Of a stretch of 64,000 nucleotides of DNA, positions 1 to 7,723 are shown one piece after another. Within the stretch, counting starts at the first letter, position 1. The number at the start of each line of letters is the position of its first letter. The notes under the pieces are model-generated. The model did not search any database. It was given only the letters and a program-made list of their open reading frames with translations, and was not told where the DNA came from. A program made the translations under genes and the position numbers. The DNA is taken from assembly GCF_900631955.1 (NCBI RefSeq), contig NZ_UZWD01000023.1:223790-287789 (forward strand), read 5' to 3'. Source of the DNA: Devosia equisanguinis. Lineage in GTDB: Bacteria; Pseudomonadota; Alphaproteobacteria; Rhizobiales; Devosiaceae.

Positions 1-299
1 CGAAGCTCGATCAGGTTCATGCCAAGCACACGGACATGGTGCTCCTGCACGGCGGCTCGCCGAAGGGCGCCGAACTGATCGCCTCCCGCTGGGCTGACAG
101 TCGGAAGGTGCCGCAGGTCGCCTTCAAGCCCGACTGGACGAAGCACGCCAAGGCCGCGCCCTTCAAGCGCAACGACGCCATGCTCGATGTCCTGCCGGTC
201 GGCGTCCTGGTCTTCCCCGGCACCGGGATTCAGGAGAACCTTGCGGATAAGGCGCGCAAGCTCGGCATTCCAGTCATGAAGTTCGACGGCGGCGCGTAA
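1..299 (+). CDS. DUF2493 family protein, 3' part only
   Basis: The reading frame is open from the first bases of the window (codons from position 3) and ends at 299, so the N-terminus lies outside. The visible part contains the LLHGGSPKGAELIASRWA block followed by a KPDW segment and a C-terminal VGVLVFPGTGIQENLADKA strand-helix. This is typical of DUF2493 (YspA-like, Rossmann-type SLOG superfamily) proteins carried by plasmids and integrative elements. SLOG proteins are thought to bind nucleotide-derived ligands, but no specific role is known for this one. The position, next to an ssb gene and the replication block, matches the accessory region of conjugative elements. Confidence 0.75.
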   Translation, partial: KLDQVHAKHTDMVLLHGGSPKGAELIASRWADSRKVPQVAFKPDWTKHAKAAPFKRNDAMLDVLPVGVLVFPGTGIQENLADKARKLGIPVMKFDGGA

Positions 300-463
300 A
301 CCCCCGCCGCTCGGCGGCCTGCCAGCCGCCTCTACTTGACTGAACACGAGGTTGATGGCTTTCTTGAAGAATATTTGCAGCAACGGCGAACTGGCATAGT
401 CGCAGGCGGAGCGTATTATCCGGCAGCCTGTGGTGATCCTCAATCGTTCATGCGGAGGCTGCC

Positions 464-880
464 GTGACCCTCATCCTGCTTGCCATCTCCCTGACGATCG
501 CGCTTTGCGTCATCGCCTACAACTTTGCCATCTACGCCTTGCCGTTCATGGTCGGGCTGACGGCCTTTCAATATGTCTATGGAATGGAGGCCGGCTTCCT
601 GCTGTCGGCGCTCGCCGCCCTCGGCGCGGCGCTGCTATCCGTGGCGCTGGTCATCGCCGTCGTAGGCTTTGCCAAGAACCCGGCCTTGCGGCTTATCGCC
701 CTCGCCGTATTCGCGGTGCCGGCGATGATCGCCGGTTATGCGCTCGTGCATGGCGTCACGAAGAACTTCGTCGACTCGACGATTATGCTGAACCTGCTCG
801 GCGGCGCCGGCGGTCTCTTCATCGGCATAGCGGCGATGCTCAATCTCAATGCGCTCGGTACAGGCGTCCTGTCTCGCTGA
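464..880 (+). CDS. Small integral membrane protein, unknown function
   Basis: A 138-residue protein with a GTG start, chosen because a GGAGG ribosome-binding site lies about 6 nt upstream. It has four hydrophobic segments (roughly residues 2-35, 43-70, 75-97 and 108-133) and almost no soluble domain. I recognise no catalytic motif. It lies between the DUF2493 gene and ssb, in the maintenance end of the conjugative element, and may be an element-encoded hypothetical protein. The good RBS and consistent hydrophobic pattern argue that it is real. Confidence 0.6.
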   Translation: MTLILLAISLTIALCVIAYNFAIYALPFMVGLTAFQYVYGMEAGFLLSALAALGAALLSVALVIAVVGFAKNPALRLIALAVFAVPAMIAGYALVHGVTKNFVDSTIMLNLLGGAGGLFIGIAAMLNLNALGTGVLSR

Positions 881-1584
881 TGCGATCGCGAATCGCCGCT
901 CGTCACAAAAAAAATCTGCGCCGGTTTGCACTGTTGGGCTTCCGGCATCCTGCTCTGAGGAATGGCGCCACCGGCGCTGTAACGGCCAGGGTCTTCGCTC
1001 CGATTGGCCCCGCTGTGGAAGTCGGTCATCGGCCGGTGCTCTCTGCCGTAGCAAGGTCGCCACTCTCTGCTTCGTTCCCCTCCGTATCGTGGCGTCCGCG
1101 AACACCTTCATGCTCTCCAGCCCTGCAATTCACTAGATCGCACCTCCGGCCGACGGGGTGGAACAACGCCATACATCCTGGAGCCCAATAGCCGTTTCGT
1201 CCTGGTCCCGGCTCGCCTTCCGACTGGCGGCGTGCTGTGGCTCGTGACGGAGATCCCGGCGGCGCACACCCTGCTGATGCGGGTTTCATATCGGGGCCTG
1301 TAGCGCCCTCGTTGCCGGAAAGGACGAACGGTTCTGCTGTGCGTCCCCGGTGTGAGCTTTCCGAGGCGCCAATCCCTCCGACTGACTGATCCCCTAAGTC
1401 CGTTCGGTTTCCGACCGCAACCCCCGCGGCTCCGGACCGTGTTGCCGCGCAAGCGCGGCTGCCCGCTCCACTCCGGGCCTTAAGGGCGAGGTGCCGCCAA
1501 GGCGGCACTTGCTGGCGTCTCCCGACGGCCTTGGCCGGGTCTCGTCGGAGGGATGGTCCCTTCGAGAAGCAACGGAGACTTACA
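881..1584. other. Non-coding region with hairpins upstream of ssb
   Basis: I see no credible gene here; open frames on both strands are arginine/proline-rich shadows. Two perfect short inverted repeats stand out: CCGCGC-AA-GCGCGG at 1445-1458 and GTGCCGCC-AA-GGCGGCAC at 1491-1508. The ssb ribosome-binding region (ACGGAGA) is at the end. The stretch may be a decayed gene, a regulatory leader or a single-strand-initiation/transfer region. The sequence alone does not decide. Confidence 0.4.
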
Positions 1585-1986
1585 ATGCAGAACATCGTCA
1601 TTCTTGCCGGCAACATCGGCCAGGACCCCGAAACCCGCAACACGCAGAGCGGCACCTCGATCACCCACTTCACGCTGGCCACCTCGCGCCCCCGCTACTC
1701 GGAAGGCAAGGTTGTCCGAGACAAGGACGGCTATCGCGTCCAGGACACCGAATGGCACCGGATCACCGCCTTCAACGGCCTCGGTAAGACGATCCAGCAG
1801 CATTGCGAGAAGGGCATGAAGGTTCTGGTTCGCGGCCGCATCCACTACACCAAGTGGACCGATCAGCAGGGCGTTGAGCGCTACGGCTGCGAGATCATCG
1901 CCGAGACGGTGGACTTCCTCAGCCGGGCAAAGCAGACCCAGAACGAAGACGGCAAGTTCATCGACGACGATGACATCCCGTTCTGA
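1585..1986 (+). CDS. ssb: Single-stranded DNA-binding protein
   Basis: A 133-residue OB-fold SSB. The ATG at 1585 is chosen because it begins the family N-terminus MQNIVILAGNIGQDPETR and has ACGGAGA just upstream; a longer in-frame start at 1531 would add unrelated residues. The OB domain fills residues 1-105 and the protein ends in the acidic tail DDDDIPF, which in bacterial SSBs recruits replication and repair partners. It is shorter than chromosomal SSBs because the glycine/proline-rich linker is missing, which is usual for plasmid and element copies. It probably protects single-stranded element DNA during transfer and replication. Confidence 0.93.
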   Translation: MQNIVILAGNIGQDPETRNTQSGTSITHFTLATSRPRYSEGKVVRDKDGYRVQDTEWHRITAFNGLGKTIQQHCEKGMKVLVRGRIHYTKWTDQQGVERYGCEIIAETVDFLSRAKQTQNEDGKFIDDDDIPF

Positions 1987-2001
1987 GCGGGATACCGGGA
2001 G

Positions 2002-2023
2002 CCCGGCGGCGCAAGCCGCCGGG
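2002..2023 (+). terminator. Strong hairpin after ssb
   Basis: A perfect stem CCCGGCGGC (2002-2010) and GCCGCCGGG (2015-2023) with a GCAA tetraloop begins 16 nt after the ssb stop codon and is followed by ATTTCC. It looks like the ssb transcription terminator, although the T-tract is weak. Confidence 0.6.
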
Positions 2024-2215
2024 ATTTCCTAATTGTCTGGCGTTCCTGGCATGAGTCGTCGTCTCCCGGCAGCACGATAAGCTTCGAACAATCTTTCCTA
2101 CGCGCCTTGGCTTGCGGAGAGAGAACCAAGCACCTTCCGAATCGCCCCCGCCGCTGACTCCACGTCAAATCTGTAGGAACACCGATTCTGGATCGCTTTC
2201 CAATCAAACTCCGTC

Positions 2216-2221
2216 TATAAT
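2216..2221 (+). promoter_or_regulatory. Possible -10 element for the XRE gene
   Basis: A perfect TATAAT lies 49 nt before the start codon of the XRE-type gene, followed by a GGGAGG ribosome-binding site near 2252. No good -35 box is visible at standard spacing, so the promoter call is tentative. The rest of 1987-2269 holds only the ssb terminator. Confidence 0.3.
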
Positions 2222-2269
2222 AGCCGTAGTTCTGGCGTGACGTTGACGCACGGTGGGAGGTGATCATGC

Positions 2270-2530
2270 ATGATCACTTCCCGACAAACACGGGCCGCGC
2301 GCGCATTACTGGGTTGGACACAGGAGATGCTCGCTGACAAGGCCAAGGTTTCGCTGACGGCGCTCAAGCGCATGGAGTCGGCCGCTGAACTGCGAGTGTA
2401 TGAAAGCACCAGCGACCAGGTCCGCAGAGCGCTTGAGGCCGAAGGAATCGCCTTCATCAGATCGGGCCGCAACGAAGGGGTGATGCTTGTCGATGTGCAC
2501 GAAGCAGCCGAACGCAGCAAAGTCCGGTAA
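2270..2530 (+). CDS. XRE-family helix-turn-helix regulator
   Basis: An 86-residue protein that is mostly a Cro/CI-type HTH. The domain runs from residues 6 to 34 (RAARALLGWTQEMLADKAKV) and is followed by a C-terminal tail with GVMLVDV. A GGGAGG ribosome-binding site precedes the ATG. Small single-domain XRE proteins like this sit beside replication and partition genes in alphaproteobacterial conjugative elements and probably repress element genes, but the target is not visible. A perfect TATAAT lies about 50 nt upstream. Confidence 0.82.
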   Translation: MITSRQTRAARALLGWTQEMLADKAKVSLTALKRMESAAELRVYESTSDQVRRALEAEGIAFIRSGRNEGVMLVDVHEAAERSKVR

Positions 2531-2624
2531 TTCCCACCCTTCTACCGCCTCCCGCTTGTCATCGTCGCGCTGTAATGGTGCTTCAGAATAGCAACCGCCA
2601 TCCCAGAGTGTCACGTGCCGACTA

Positions 2625-2888
2625 ATGACCACAATTGATTTCCTCGACGAAGCCCCGTCCATGCTGTCGCTCACCGAATACGACCGACAGCACATCAAAC
2701 TCTATGCTCGTCTGCTGGACGCAGAGGCAGATGGAGCAGACTGGCGGGAAGCGGCCGAGGTTCTTTTCGGCATCTGTCCAAGGACTGAGCCGGACCGCGC
2801 TCGCCGCGTCCACGACAGCCATCTGGCTCGCGCACACTGGATGACCGAGCAGGGCTACCGGCAGCTCAGGCGCGGCCGGCCTCATTAG
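2625..2888 (+). CDS. DUF2285-type small protein
   Basis: An 87-residue protein resembling the DUF2285 module: a Tyr/Leu-rich helix (LYARLLDAEADGADWREAAE), then VLFGICP and a C-terminal basic helix ending HWMTEQGYRQLRRG. DUF2285 proteins are common in the regulatory region of trb-type integrative elements and are thought to be DNA-associated; their function is unproven. The same fold appears at the C-terminus of the next, frameshifted gene, so the two are probably paralogous modules. Confidence 0.7.
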   Translation: MTTIDFLDEAPSMLSLTEYDRQHIKLYARLLDAEADGADWREAAEVLFGICPRTEPDRARRVHDSHLARAHWMTEQGYRQLRRGRPH

Positions 2889-3000
2889 ATCCCGTGTTGT
2901 CTCAAGTGCAACGCCTGTTGCGCCTTGCAACCTTCCCAAGAAATAGAATCCCCGGAATCAATTCGCTCTGTACGCGTATTCGCTGAACGGGGAGGATTAA

Positions 3001-3772
3001 ATGACGCCCGATACAAGAGAATGGCGATCATCAACTACATACGACTATCTCGATCGGGCAGATGTGGATGCACTGGCGTGGGAGTGCCTTCGGCGCAATC
3101 TCGATTACCAGCGCGACTACGCAAACTCCATCCGCACGGCCTCCGAACTCGGGCCTGAGACCGAAGCGATCGGCGATCGCTGGGGTCTCCGATTTCCCCG
3201 CCAGGCCCAGCCTGAATGCACTCGAACAACCTGTTTTCTGGACGCCGGAAGCTGACACAAGCGTAGTCCATATCGGACCCGCCCCGGAAATTGAGCAGGT
3301 CAGCCCTCGCATTTTCGAGGATATTCGCTCGGAAATCAGCCGCAGTTCAGAGGAAGGACTGCATATATCGGTTCTCACCGGAAGCGGTCGCCTGCACCTT
3401 GTCGCGAGAGCGGGTCTCGAGCCGACGCAGTCCATCGCCGCCATCATTCCGCTCGACGCCCACAGCCTGGATCGTGTCCAGTCACTGATCAGACTCTGGC
3501 GAAGCCTTCACGGCCTGCCTGTTCCACAGGACAGCCGGATGACGGCGCAGCAGCGCCGTCGTCTCAAAAACATGCTACGCGCCGCTGACGGCCGTTTGCA
3601 CAATGCCGACTATCGCGAGATCGCCGAAGCGATTTTCGGCGTTGAACGCGTTGCCAGCGACCCCTGGAAAACGTCCGCGCTCCGGGACGCTGTCCTCGAT
3701 CTGGTCAAGGACGGCTTCGCGATGATCGACGGCGGTTACCGCAAGCTTCTTCGCCACCGCCGTCGTTCGTAA
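3001..3772 (+). pseudogene. DUF6499/DUF2285 regulator split by a frameshift
   Basis: Frame 1 starts at 3001 (MTPDTREWRSSTTYDYLDRA, then WECLRRNLDYQRDY) and runs into nonsense after WGLRFP. The sequel ARPSLNALEQPVFWTPEAD continues in frame 2 to the stop at 3772. The switch maps to the CCCC tract at 3196-3199; removing one C restores a single protein of about 256 residues. The N-terminal part resembles the DUF6499 regulatory domain and the C-terminal part (from about LRAADGRLHNADYREIAEAIFG) the DUF2285 module. It may be a real inactivation, a sequencing error in a homopolymer, or ribosomal slippage. Confidence 0.75.
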
Positions 3773-3793
3773 CCTGCGCTACTAGGGCAAGGT

Positions 3794-3822
3794 GTGCGAA
3801 TTAGACCCCCCCAAGTTCGCAC
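3794..3822. promoter_or_regulatory. Inverted repeat, possible operator
   Basis: Arms GTGCGAA (3794-3800) and TTCGCAC (3816-3822) are perfect reverse complements separated by 15 nt that include a C7 tract. The repeat lies in the short gap ahead of the AlpA-like gene and could be bound by one of the neighbouring HTH proteins. Confidence 0.35.
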
Positions 3823-3848
3823 TCCCCCTTCGCTATTCTTCTTCGCCA

Positions 3849-3899
3849 CCGTGGCCTTCGTTCGCCGCTGATCGCCAGCGGCTCCCGCGAAAGCCACGG
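3849..3899 (+). promoter_or_regulatory. Nested stem-loop over the RBS of the HTH gene
   Basis: The outer arms CCGTGGCCTTCG (3849-3860) and CGAAAGCCACGG (3888-3899) match at 11 of 12 positions. An inner perfect stem GCCGCTG/CAGCGGC (3864-3870, 3876-3882) sits inside. The outer arm ends in the GGAGG ribosome-binding site of the gene at 3908, so the fold could control its translation. Confidence 0.5.
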
Positions 3900-3907
3900 A
3901 GGCCACC

Positions 3908-4189
3908 ATGAACGCCAATCTCGCGACCCTGCCGCCGCGCTTCCTCCGCACCAAGGAAGCCGCCGAATTCCTCAGTCTCTCGGCCCGTACCCTCGAAAAG
4001 CACCGGACCTACGGCACCGGGCCGGCCTATCGCAAGCTTGGCGGGCGCGTCGTCTATTCTGTCAATGAGCTTGAGGCATGGGCTGAACGCGGCGCCGTGA
4101 CGTCCACCTCCGATCCGCGGGGCAGCGTGCTGCCCGCGAAACGCCATGAGCCCGCACCGGCATCCCATGCCGGCCGTCACGCCCGCTGA
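3908..4189 (+). CDS. AlpA/excisionase-like winged-helix protein
   Basis: A 93-residue protein with the MerR/AlpA-type HTH signature FLRTKEAAEFLSLSARTLEKH, then GTGPAYRKLGGRVVYSVNELEAWAE (residues about 14-60), and a short disordered tail. GGAGG precedes the ATG at 3908. Proteins of this kind act as excisionases or as transcription factors controlling element excision and replication. Its place immediately upstream of repA-parA fits the latter. The leader folds into a strong stem-loop that covers the ribosome-binding site, suggesting translational control. Confidence 0.8.
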   Translation: MNANLATLPPRFLRTKEAAEFLSLSARTLEKHRTYGTGPAYRKLGGRVVYSVNELEAWAERGAVTSTSDPRGSVLPAKRHEPAPASHAGRHAR

Positions 4190-4206
4190 TCCGCGCGGTC
4201 TTTTCA

Positions 4207-5367
4207 ATGACGACGCGGCATCGCCCATCTCCGGAGCGCGGACAACTCGATCTGTTCCACGCGCTCCCTGGCGATTTCGCGCCCCGCGACGCGCAGGACC
4301 TCATGGCCTATCCGTTCTTCTCCCTCTCCAAGTCACACCGCACCGCGCCGATCGATTTCGTCGCCGGCGACGTGAGCATCCGCGTCGAGGCGGTTCCCGA
4401 TCATGGCATGGCCACAATCTGGGATGCCGACATCCTCATCTGGGCGGCGAGCCAGATCGTCGAAGCGCGCGACAAAGGTCTTCGCACTTCGCGCCTGATG
4501 GCCGCCACCCCCTACGAGATCCTCAATTTCATCGGCCGCGGCGTATCGATGCGCGATTATCAGCGCCTCAAGGCTGCCCTCGACCGGCTGCAGTCGACCA
4601 CGGTCGCAACCTCGATACGGCAAGCAGCCGAAGGCCGCCGCCACCGTTTCTCCTGGATCAATGAATGGCAGGAGCGCACCGATCGCCAGGGGCGTCCCGC
4701 CGGCATCGAGCTGATCGTGCCGGACTGGTTCTACCGCGCCGTTCTCGACGATGCGCTCGTCCTGACCATCGACCGGGACTATTTCGGTCTCACTGGAGGC
4801 CTCGACCGCTGGCTCTACCGCATTGTGCGCAAGCATGGCGGCAAACAACGCAATGGCTGGCGCTTCGACTTCCGCCACCTGCATCAGAAATCCGGCAGTC
4901 TTTCGCCATTCAAGCGCTTCGCGTTCGAGCTGCGCGACATCATTCGCCGCCAGCCATTGCCCGGCTACTCGCTGTTCCTTGAGGTCGAAGTCGGCGGCCG
5001 GTTGCTGCTTGCTTTCGAACCATCGGCGGCCTGTGGACAACCTGTGGACGGCCTCGTGCTATCAGGAACCCGACCTATCGTGCTATCGGGAACCGGAGGC
5101 TCGTGCTATCGGGAACCGAAACAGGGTGTAAGCTCTGGAAACAAAAAGCGAAATCGCGCCCTTAACTTAGAGTCTAACCAAGAATCTAACTTTGAAGAGC
5201 GCGCGCGCGATGTGGAAAACATCGCCGGAAGGCGTCCGAACCAGGCCAAAAAGCCATCACTTCAAGCGCATGTAACCGATCAGGCTCTTCGTAGCTCCGC
5301 CTGTACGGACCGCTCTTCCGGCCACGCGCATCGCACCTTCGGCGACGAGCCTGGAGGCGCGAAATGA
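4207..5367 (+). CDS. repA: Replication initiator protein A (RepA-like)
   Basis: A 386-residue protein of the replication initiator A family found in plasmids and integrative elements of Proteobacteria. The conserved part covers residues about 10-275: GQLDLFHALPGDF, LMAYPFFSLSKSHR, then WDADILIWAASQI, SRLMAATPYEILNFIGRG and IDRDYFGLTGGLDRWLYRIVRKH. It presumably opens an origin and starts theta-type replication of the excised element. The C-terminal 110 residues are low-complexity and contain repeated VLSGT units because iteron-like DNA repeats lie within the gene (5054-5117). It overlaps parA by 4 nt (ATGA), so the two are translationally coupled. Confidence 0.85.
   Translation: MTTRHRPSPERGQLDLFHALPGDFAPRDAQDLMAYPFFSLSKSHRTAPIDFVAGDVSIRVEAVPDHGMATIWDADILIWAASQIVEARDKGLRTSRLMAATPYEILNFIGRGVSMRDYQRLKAALDRLQSTTVATSIRQAAEGRRHRFSWINEWQERTDRQGRPAGIELIVPDWFYRAVLDDALVLTIDRDYFGLTGGLDRWLYRIVRKHGGKQRNGWRFDFRHLHQKSGSLSPFKRFAFELRDIIRRQPLPGYSLFLEVEVGGRLLLAFEPSAACGQPVDGLVLSGTRPIVLSGTGGSCYREPKQGVSSGNKKRNRALNLESNQESNFEERARDVENIAGRRPNQAKKPSLQAHVTDQALRSSACTDRSSGHAHRTFGDEPGGAK
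5032..5117. repeat. Iteron-like repeats and DnaA-box-like sites; candidate oriV
   Basis: Three 17-bp direct repeats TCGTGCTATCGGGAACC lie at 5054-5070 (one mismatch, CAGG for CGGG), 5078-5094 and 5101-5117, with periods of 24 and 23 bp. Just before them are TGTGGACAA (5032-5040) and CCTGTGGACG (5041-5050), similar to DnaA boxes. An AT-richer stretch follows at 5160-5200. All of this lies inside the 3' coding part of repA, an arrangement expected of an iteron-type replication origin. Confidence 0.6.
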
Positions 5368-6002
5368 TCGTCGCGCTTCTCAATCAGAAAGGCGGCGTCG
5401 GCAAAACGACGCTCGCGCTGCATCTTTCCGGTCAATGGGCGCGTGAAGGCAAGCGCATCACCCTGATCGATGCCGACCCGCAGGGATCGGCGCTCGACTG
5501 GTCGCAGCAACGCACCCGCGAGGGCCTGCCTCGCCTGTTCGGCGTCATCGGCTTGGCGCGCGACACACTTCATCGCGAGGCGCCCGAGCTCGCGCGTGAC
5601 GCCGATCACATCGTCATCGACGGACCACCGCGCGTTGCAGGTCTTATGCGTTCGGCGCTGCTCGCCGCCGATCTTGTCCTGATCCCTGTGCAGCCGTCAC
5701 CTCTCGATGGCTGGGCCTCGGCCGAAATGCTGGCGCTGCTCGCAGAGGCCCGAATCTATCGGCCGCAACTCCTCGCCCGCTTCGTACTCAACCGCTGCGC
5801 TGCACGCACCGTCATCGCCCGCGAGACCGCCGAGACACTGGCCGATCACGATCCGCCCCTGATGTCGGCGACAATCGGCCAGCGGGTCGCCTTCGCCGAC
5901 CTGGCGCAGTCCGGACGCCTCGTTTTTGAGGCCGACGACAATAGCGCGGCCGCGCGCGAGATCGCCGCCCTGACTGCGGAAGTCGGGAGGTCGGCGCCAT
6001 GA
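5364..6002 (+). CDS. parA: ParA-family partition ATPase
   Basis: A 212-residue deviant Walker ATPase. The Walker A motif NQKGGVGKTT is at residues 7-16, DADPQGSALDW at about 36-46 and IVIDGPPR at about 83-90. It is the short ParA type without an N-terminal HTH. ParA proteins position plasmid or element DNA on the nucleoid together with a centromere-binding partner; the next gene is the candidate partner. The ATG overlaps the repA stop codon, and its own stop overlaps the next start, forming a tight repA-parA-parB-like operon. Confidence 0.92.
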   Translation: MIVALLNQKGGVGKTTLALHLSGQWAREGKRITLIDADPQGSALDWSQQRTREGLPRLFGVIGLARDTLHREAPELARDADHIVIDGPPRVAGLMRSALLAADLVLIPVQPSPLDGWASAEMLALLAEARIYRPQLLARFVLNRCAARTVIARETAETLADHDPPLMSATIGQRVAFADLAQSGRLVFEADDNSAAAREIAALTAEVGRSAP

Positions 6003-6253
6003 CCAAAGCCAGCGCCCGGCGCGGCTTCGTCGCCCGTCCTTCCGACCCAGACGACTGGATCAAGTCCGCTGAACCGGGGTCGCCCGGTCCAGCTTCCAGC
6101 ACGGGCTTCACCGCAAGGCTGACCATCGACGTTACGCTGGAGGTGCGCGGTCGCATCAAGATCGCCGCCTTTCAACGCGGCGTCACCGTCGCCGACATGC
6201 TTCGCGAATTGCTCGCGCGCGAATTCCCCCAATCGCCAGGAGACCCGTCATGA
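5999..6253 (+). CDS. Small putative ParB-like/RHH DNA-binding partner of ParA
   Basis: An 84-residue protein starting in a 4-nt overlap with parA. The C-terminal half reads TARLTIDVTLEVRGRIKIAA and then GVTVADMLRELLAREFP, a strand-helix-helix pattern typical of ribbon-helix-helix DNA-binding proteins. Its position directly after parA and its small size suggest the centromere-binding partner of ParA. No ParB nuclease or KorB-type motif is present, so the role is inferred from context. Confidence 0.65.
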   Translation: MTKASARRGFVARPSDPDDWIKSAEPGSPGPASSTGFTARLTIDVTLEVRGRIKIAAFQRGVTVADMLRELLAREFPQSPGDPS

Positions 6254-6771
6254 CCGGCATCGCGGCCCCCCGCATGCGCGGCGGCTCGATGCCGTCGTCT
6301 TTCCAAACCGACCGTCTCACCCACGTCGAGCTGACATGGGTGGAAAAGCAGATCGAATACTGGATCAGGTTCGGTCAAGACGTGCAGGAGACGATCCTTG
6401 ATCGCCGCCGCCGCGTCCTCTTCTTCAGGCCCGGCACGACTTTCGCCTTCGTCCGGTGGGCGTCCAACGACTTCGGCACGATCATCTCGCGCATCGATAT
6501 CGTGCGCGCCATCACGCCCGGCGAAGCCTATCAGACGCTGCCCTTTGTACGCCCCGGCGGCGACATCCTGCTCAAGATCGAAAGCTGGCCGAAGGTCGAA
6601 CGCGTGCTGCAGCTCATCGACGCGATCGAGGCCCTTTCGCTCGATCCGGCCGAAGCCGCGCCAGACTATTGGCGGCATGTACACAACCGACTGAGCGCCG
6701 GCCAGGACGCACGCCGCTACTCGCGCGATCAGCACCAGGCGTGGCTTAAGCGTCGGAGGATCGCGCCATGA
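6250..6771 (+). CDS. DUF2840 domain protein
   Basis: A 173-residue protein matching the DUF2840 family: LTHVELTWVEKQIEYWIRFG near residue 25, then RVLFFRPGTTFAFVRWASND and a C-terminal basic region with SRDQHQAWLKRRR. DUF2840 genes are found between parA and traF in this class of conjugative element; the function is unknown. It overlaps the genes on both sides by 4 nt, so it belongs to the same transcript. Confidence 0.85.
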   Translation: MTGIAAPRMRGGSMPSSFQTDRLTHVELTWVEKQIEYWIRFGQDVQETILDRRRRVLFFRPGTTFAFVRWASNDFGTIISRIDIVRAITPGEAYQTLPFVRPGGDILLKIESWPKVERVLQLIDAIEALSLDPAEAAPDYWRHVHNRLSAGQDARRYSRDQHQAWLKRRRIAP

Positions 6772-7313
6772 CCGACCTCAAATGGGCCATGGCGACGTTC
6801 GTAGCGTCCAGCGCGATCGCCGTGACGACGTGGATCGACGCCCCCACCAAACTCATCTGGAATGCCTCGGCCAGCACTCCGATCGGTTTCTATTCGGTCG
6901 AACCTGCAAAGCGGCTCGAAGTCACCGATCTGGTCGCCGTCGCTGCGCCGGAACCGATTGCGAGCTTCCTCGCCGATGGCGGATACCTGCCGCGCGACAC
7001 GCCGCTCCTGAAAAGGGTCCTTGGCCTTCCCGGGCAGACCGTCTGCCGCTCCGGCGTCCTGATCAGTGTCGACGGCGTCGCGATGGGAACGGCACTCCAA
7101 CGCGACCGCATCGACCGACCGCTCCCCGATTGGCAGGGCTGCCGCATCGTCGCGGACGGCGAGATCTTCCTCATGAACTGGGACGTTCCCGACAGTCTGG
7201 ACGGCCGCTATTTCGGCCCGATCCCGGCCAGCGCCGTCATCGGCCGCGCGGTTCCCTTGTGGACCGACGAGGACGGCCACGGCCGCTTCGAATGGCGGGC
7301 GCCAACGCGGTGA
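6768..7313 (+). CDS. traF: TraF-like S26 family conjugation peptidase
   Basis: A 181-residue signal-peptidase-like protein. An N-terminal membrane anchor (residues about 7-24) is followed by the nucleophile motif NASASTPIGFY (Ser36) and the general-base motif LLKRVLGLPG (Lys82), the Ser/Lys dyad of S26 peptidases. A C-terminal DSLDGRYFGPIP box completes the fold. In RP4-type systems TraF matures and cyclises the TrbC pilin, which is encoded here at 16854. It starts in an ATGA overlap with the DUF2840 gene. Confidence 0.9.
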   Translation: MTDLKWAMATFVASSAIAVTTWIDAPTKLIWNASASTPIGFYSVEPAKRLEVTDLVAVAAPEPIASFLADGGYLPRDTPLLKRVLGLPGQTVCRSGVLISVDGVAMGTALQRDRIDRPLPDWQGCRIVADGEIFLMNWDVPDSLDGRYFGPIPASAVIGRAVPLWTDEDGHGRFEWRAPTR

Positions 7314-7381
7314 TCGCCCAGCCTGAGGCGGGCGTGGTGCTCGCCCAATCCTTCTCCACCGCATCTTGAAAGGAAACCGCC

Positions 7382-7720
7382 ATGCCGCAAATCGGCGAAT
7401 TCACCCGCGAGGAATCCGGCTTCACCGGCCGCATTCATACGCTCACCCTATTTCGCGAGATCACCATCGTTCCCGTCGATCCTTCGGACGTCGAGAACGC
7501 GCCGAGCTACCGCGTCCACCACGGCGCGGATGACAACGCACCGGAGATCGGCGCGGCCTGGACGGAGTCCAGCGAAAAGGCTGGTGAATATCTCTCACTG
7601 CTGATCGACGACCCCAGCTTTGCGCAGCCGATCCGTGCCCGCCTGTTCCAGAACGGGGCTGATACGACCTCTTGGTCTTTGCACTGGAGCCGCCCTCAGA
7701 AGCGCGGCGAACGGGAATAG
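7382..7720 (+). CDS. DUF736 domain protein
   Basis: A 112-residue protein with the DUF736 pattern: MPQIGEFTREESGFTGRIHT, then APSYRVHHG, EIGAAW and YLSLLIDDPSFAQPIRARLF. These small beta-rich proteins are near-universal in alphaproteobacterial trb-type elements, but no activity has been assigned. An AAAGGAAACC ribosome-binding region precedes the ATG at 7382. It is followed 4 nt later by the transglycosylase gene. Confidence 0.88.
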   Translation: MPQIGEFTREESGFTGRIHTLTLFREITIVPVDPSDVENAPSYRVHHGADDNAPEIGAAWTESSEKAGEYLSLLIDDPSFAQPIRARLFQNGADTTSWSLHWSRPQKRGERE

Positions 7721-7723
7721 CGC

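Noticed and set aside
1026..1682. Long minus-strand frame over the pre-ssb region and ssb
   Set aside because: Arginine/serine-rich composition with no family pattern; it covers the clearly coding ssb start on the other strand.
2030..2269. Minus-strand frame with FDWKAIQNRCSYRFDVESAA in the ssb-XRE gap
   Set aside because: No in-frame start codon and only about 36 codons; possibly a decayed gene but not supportable.
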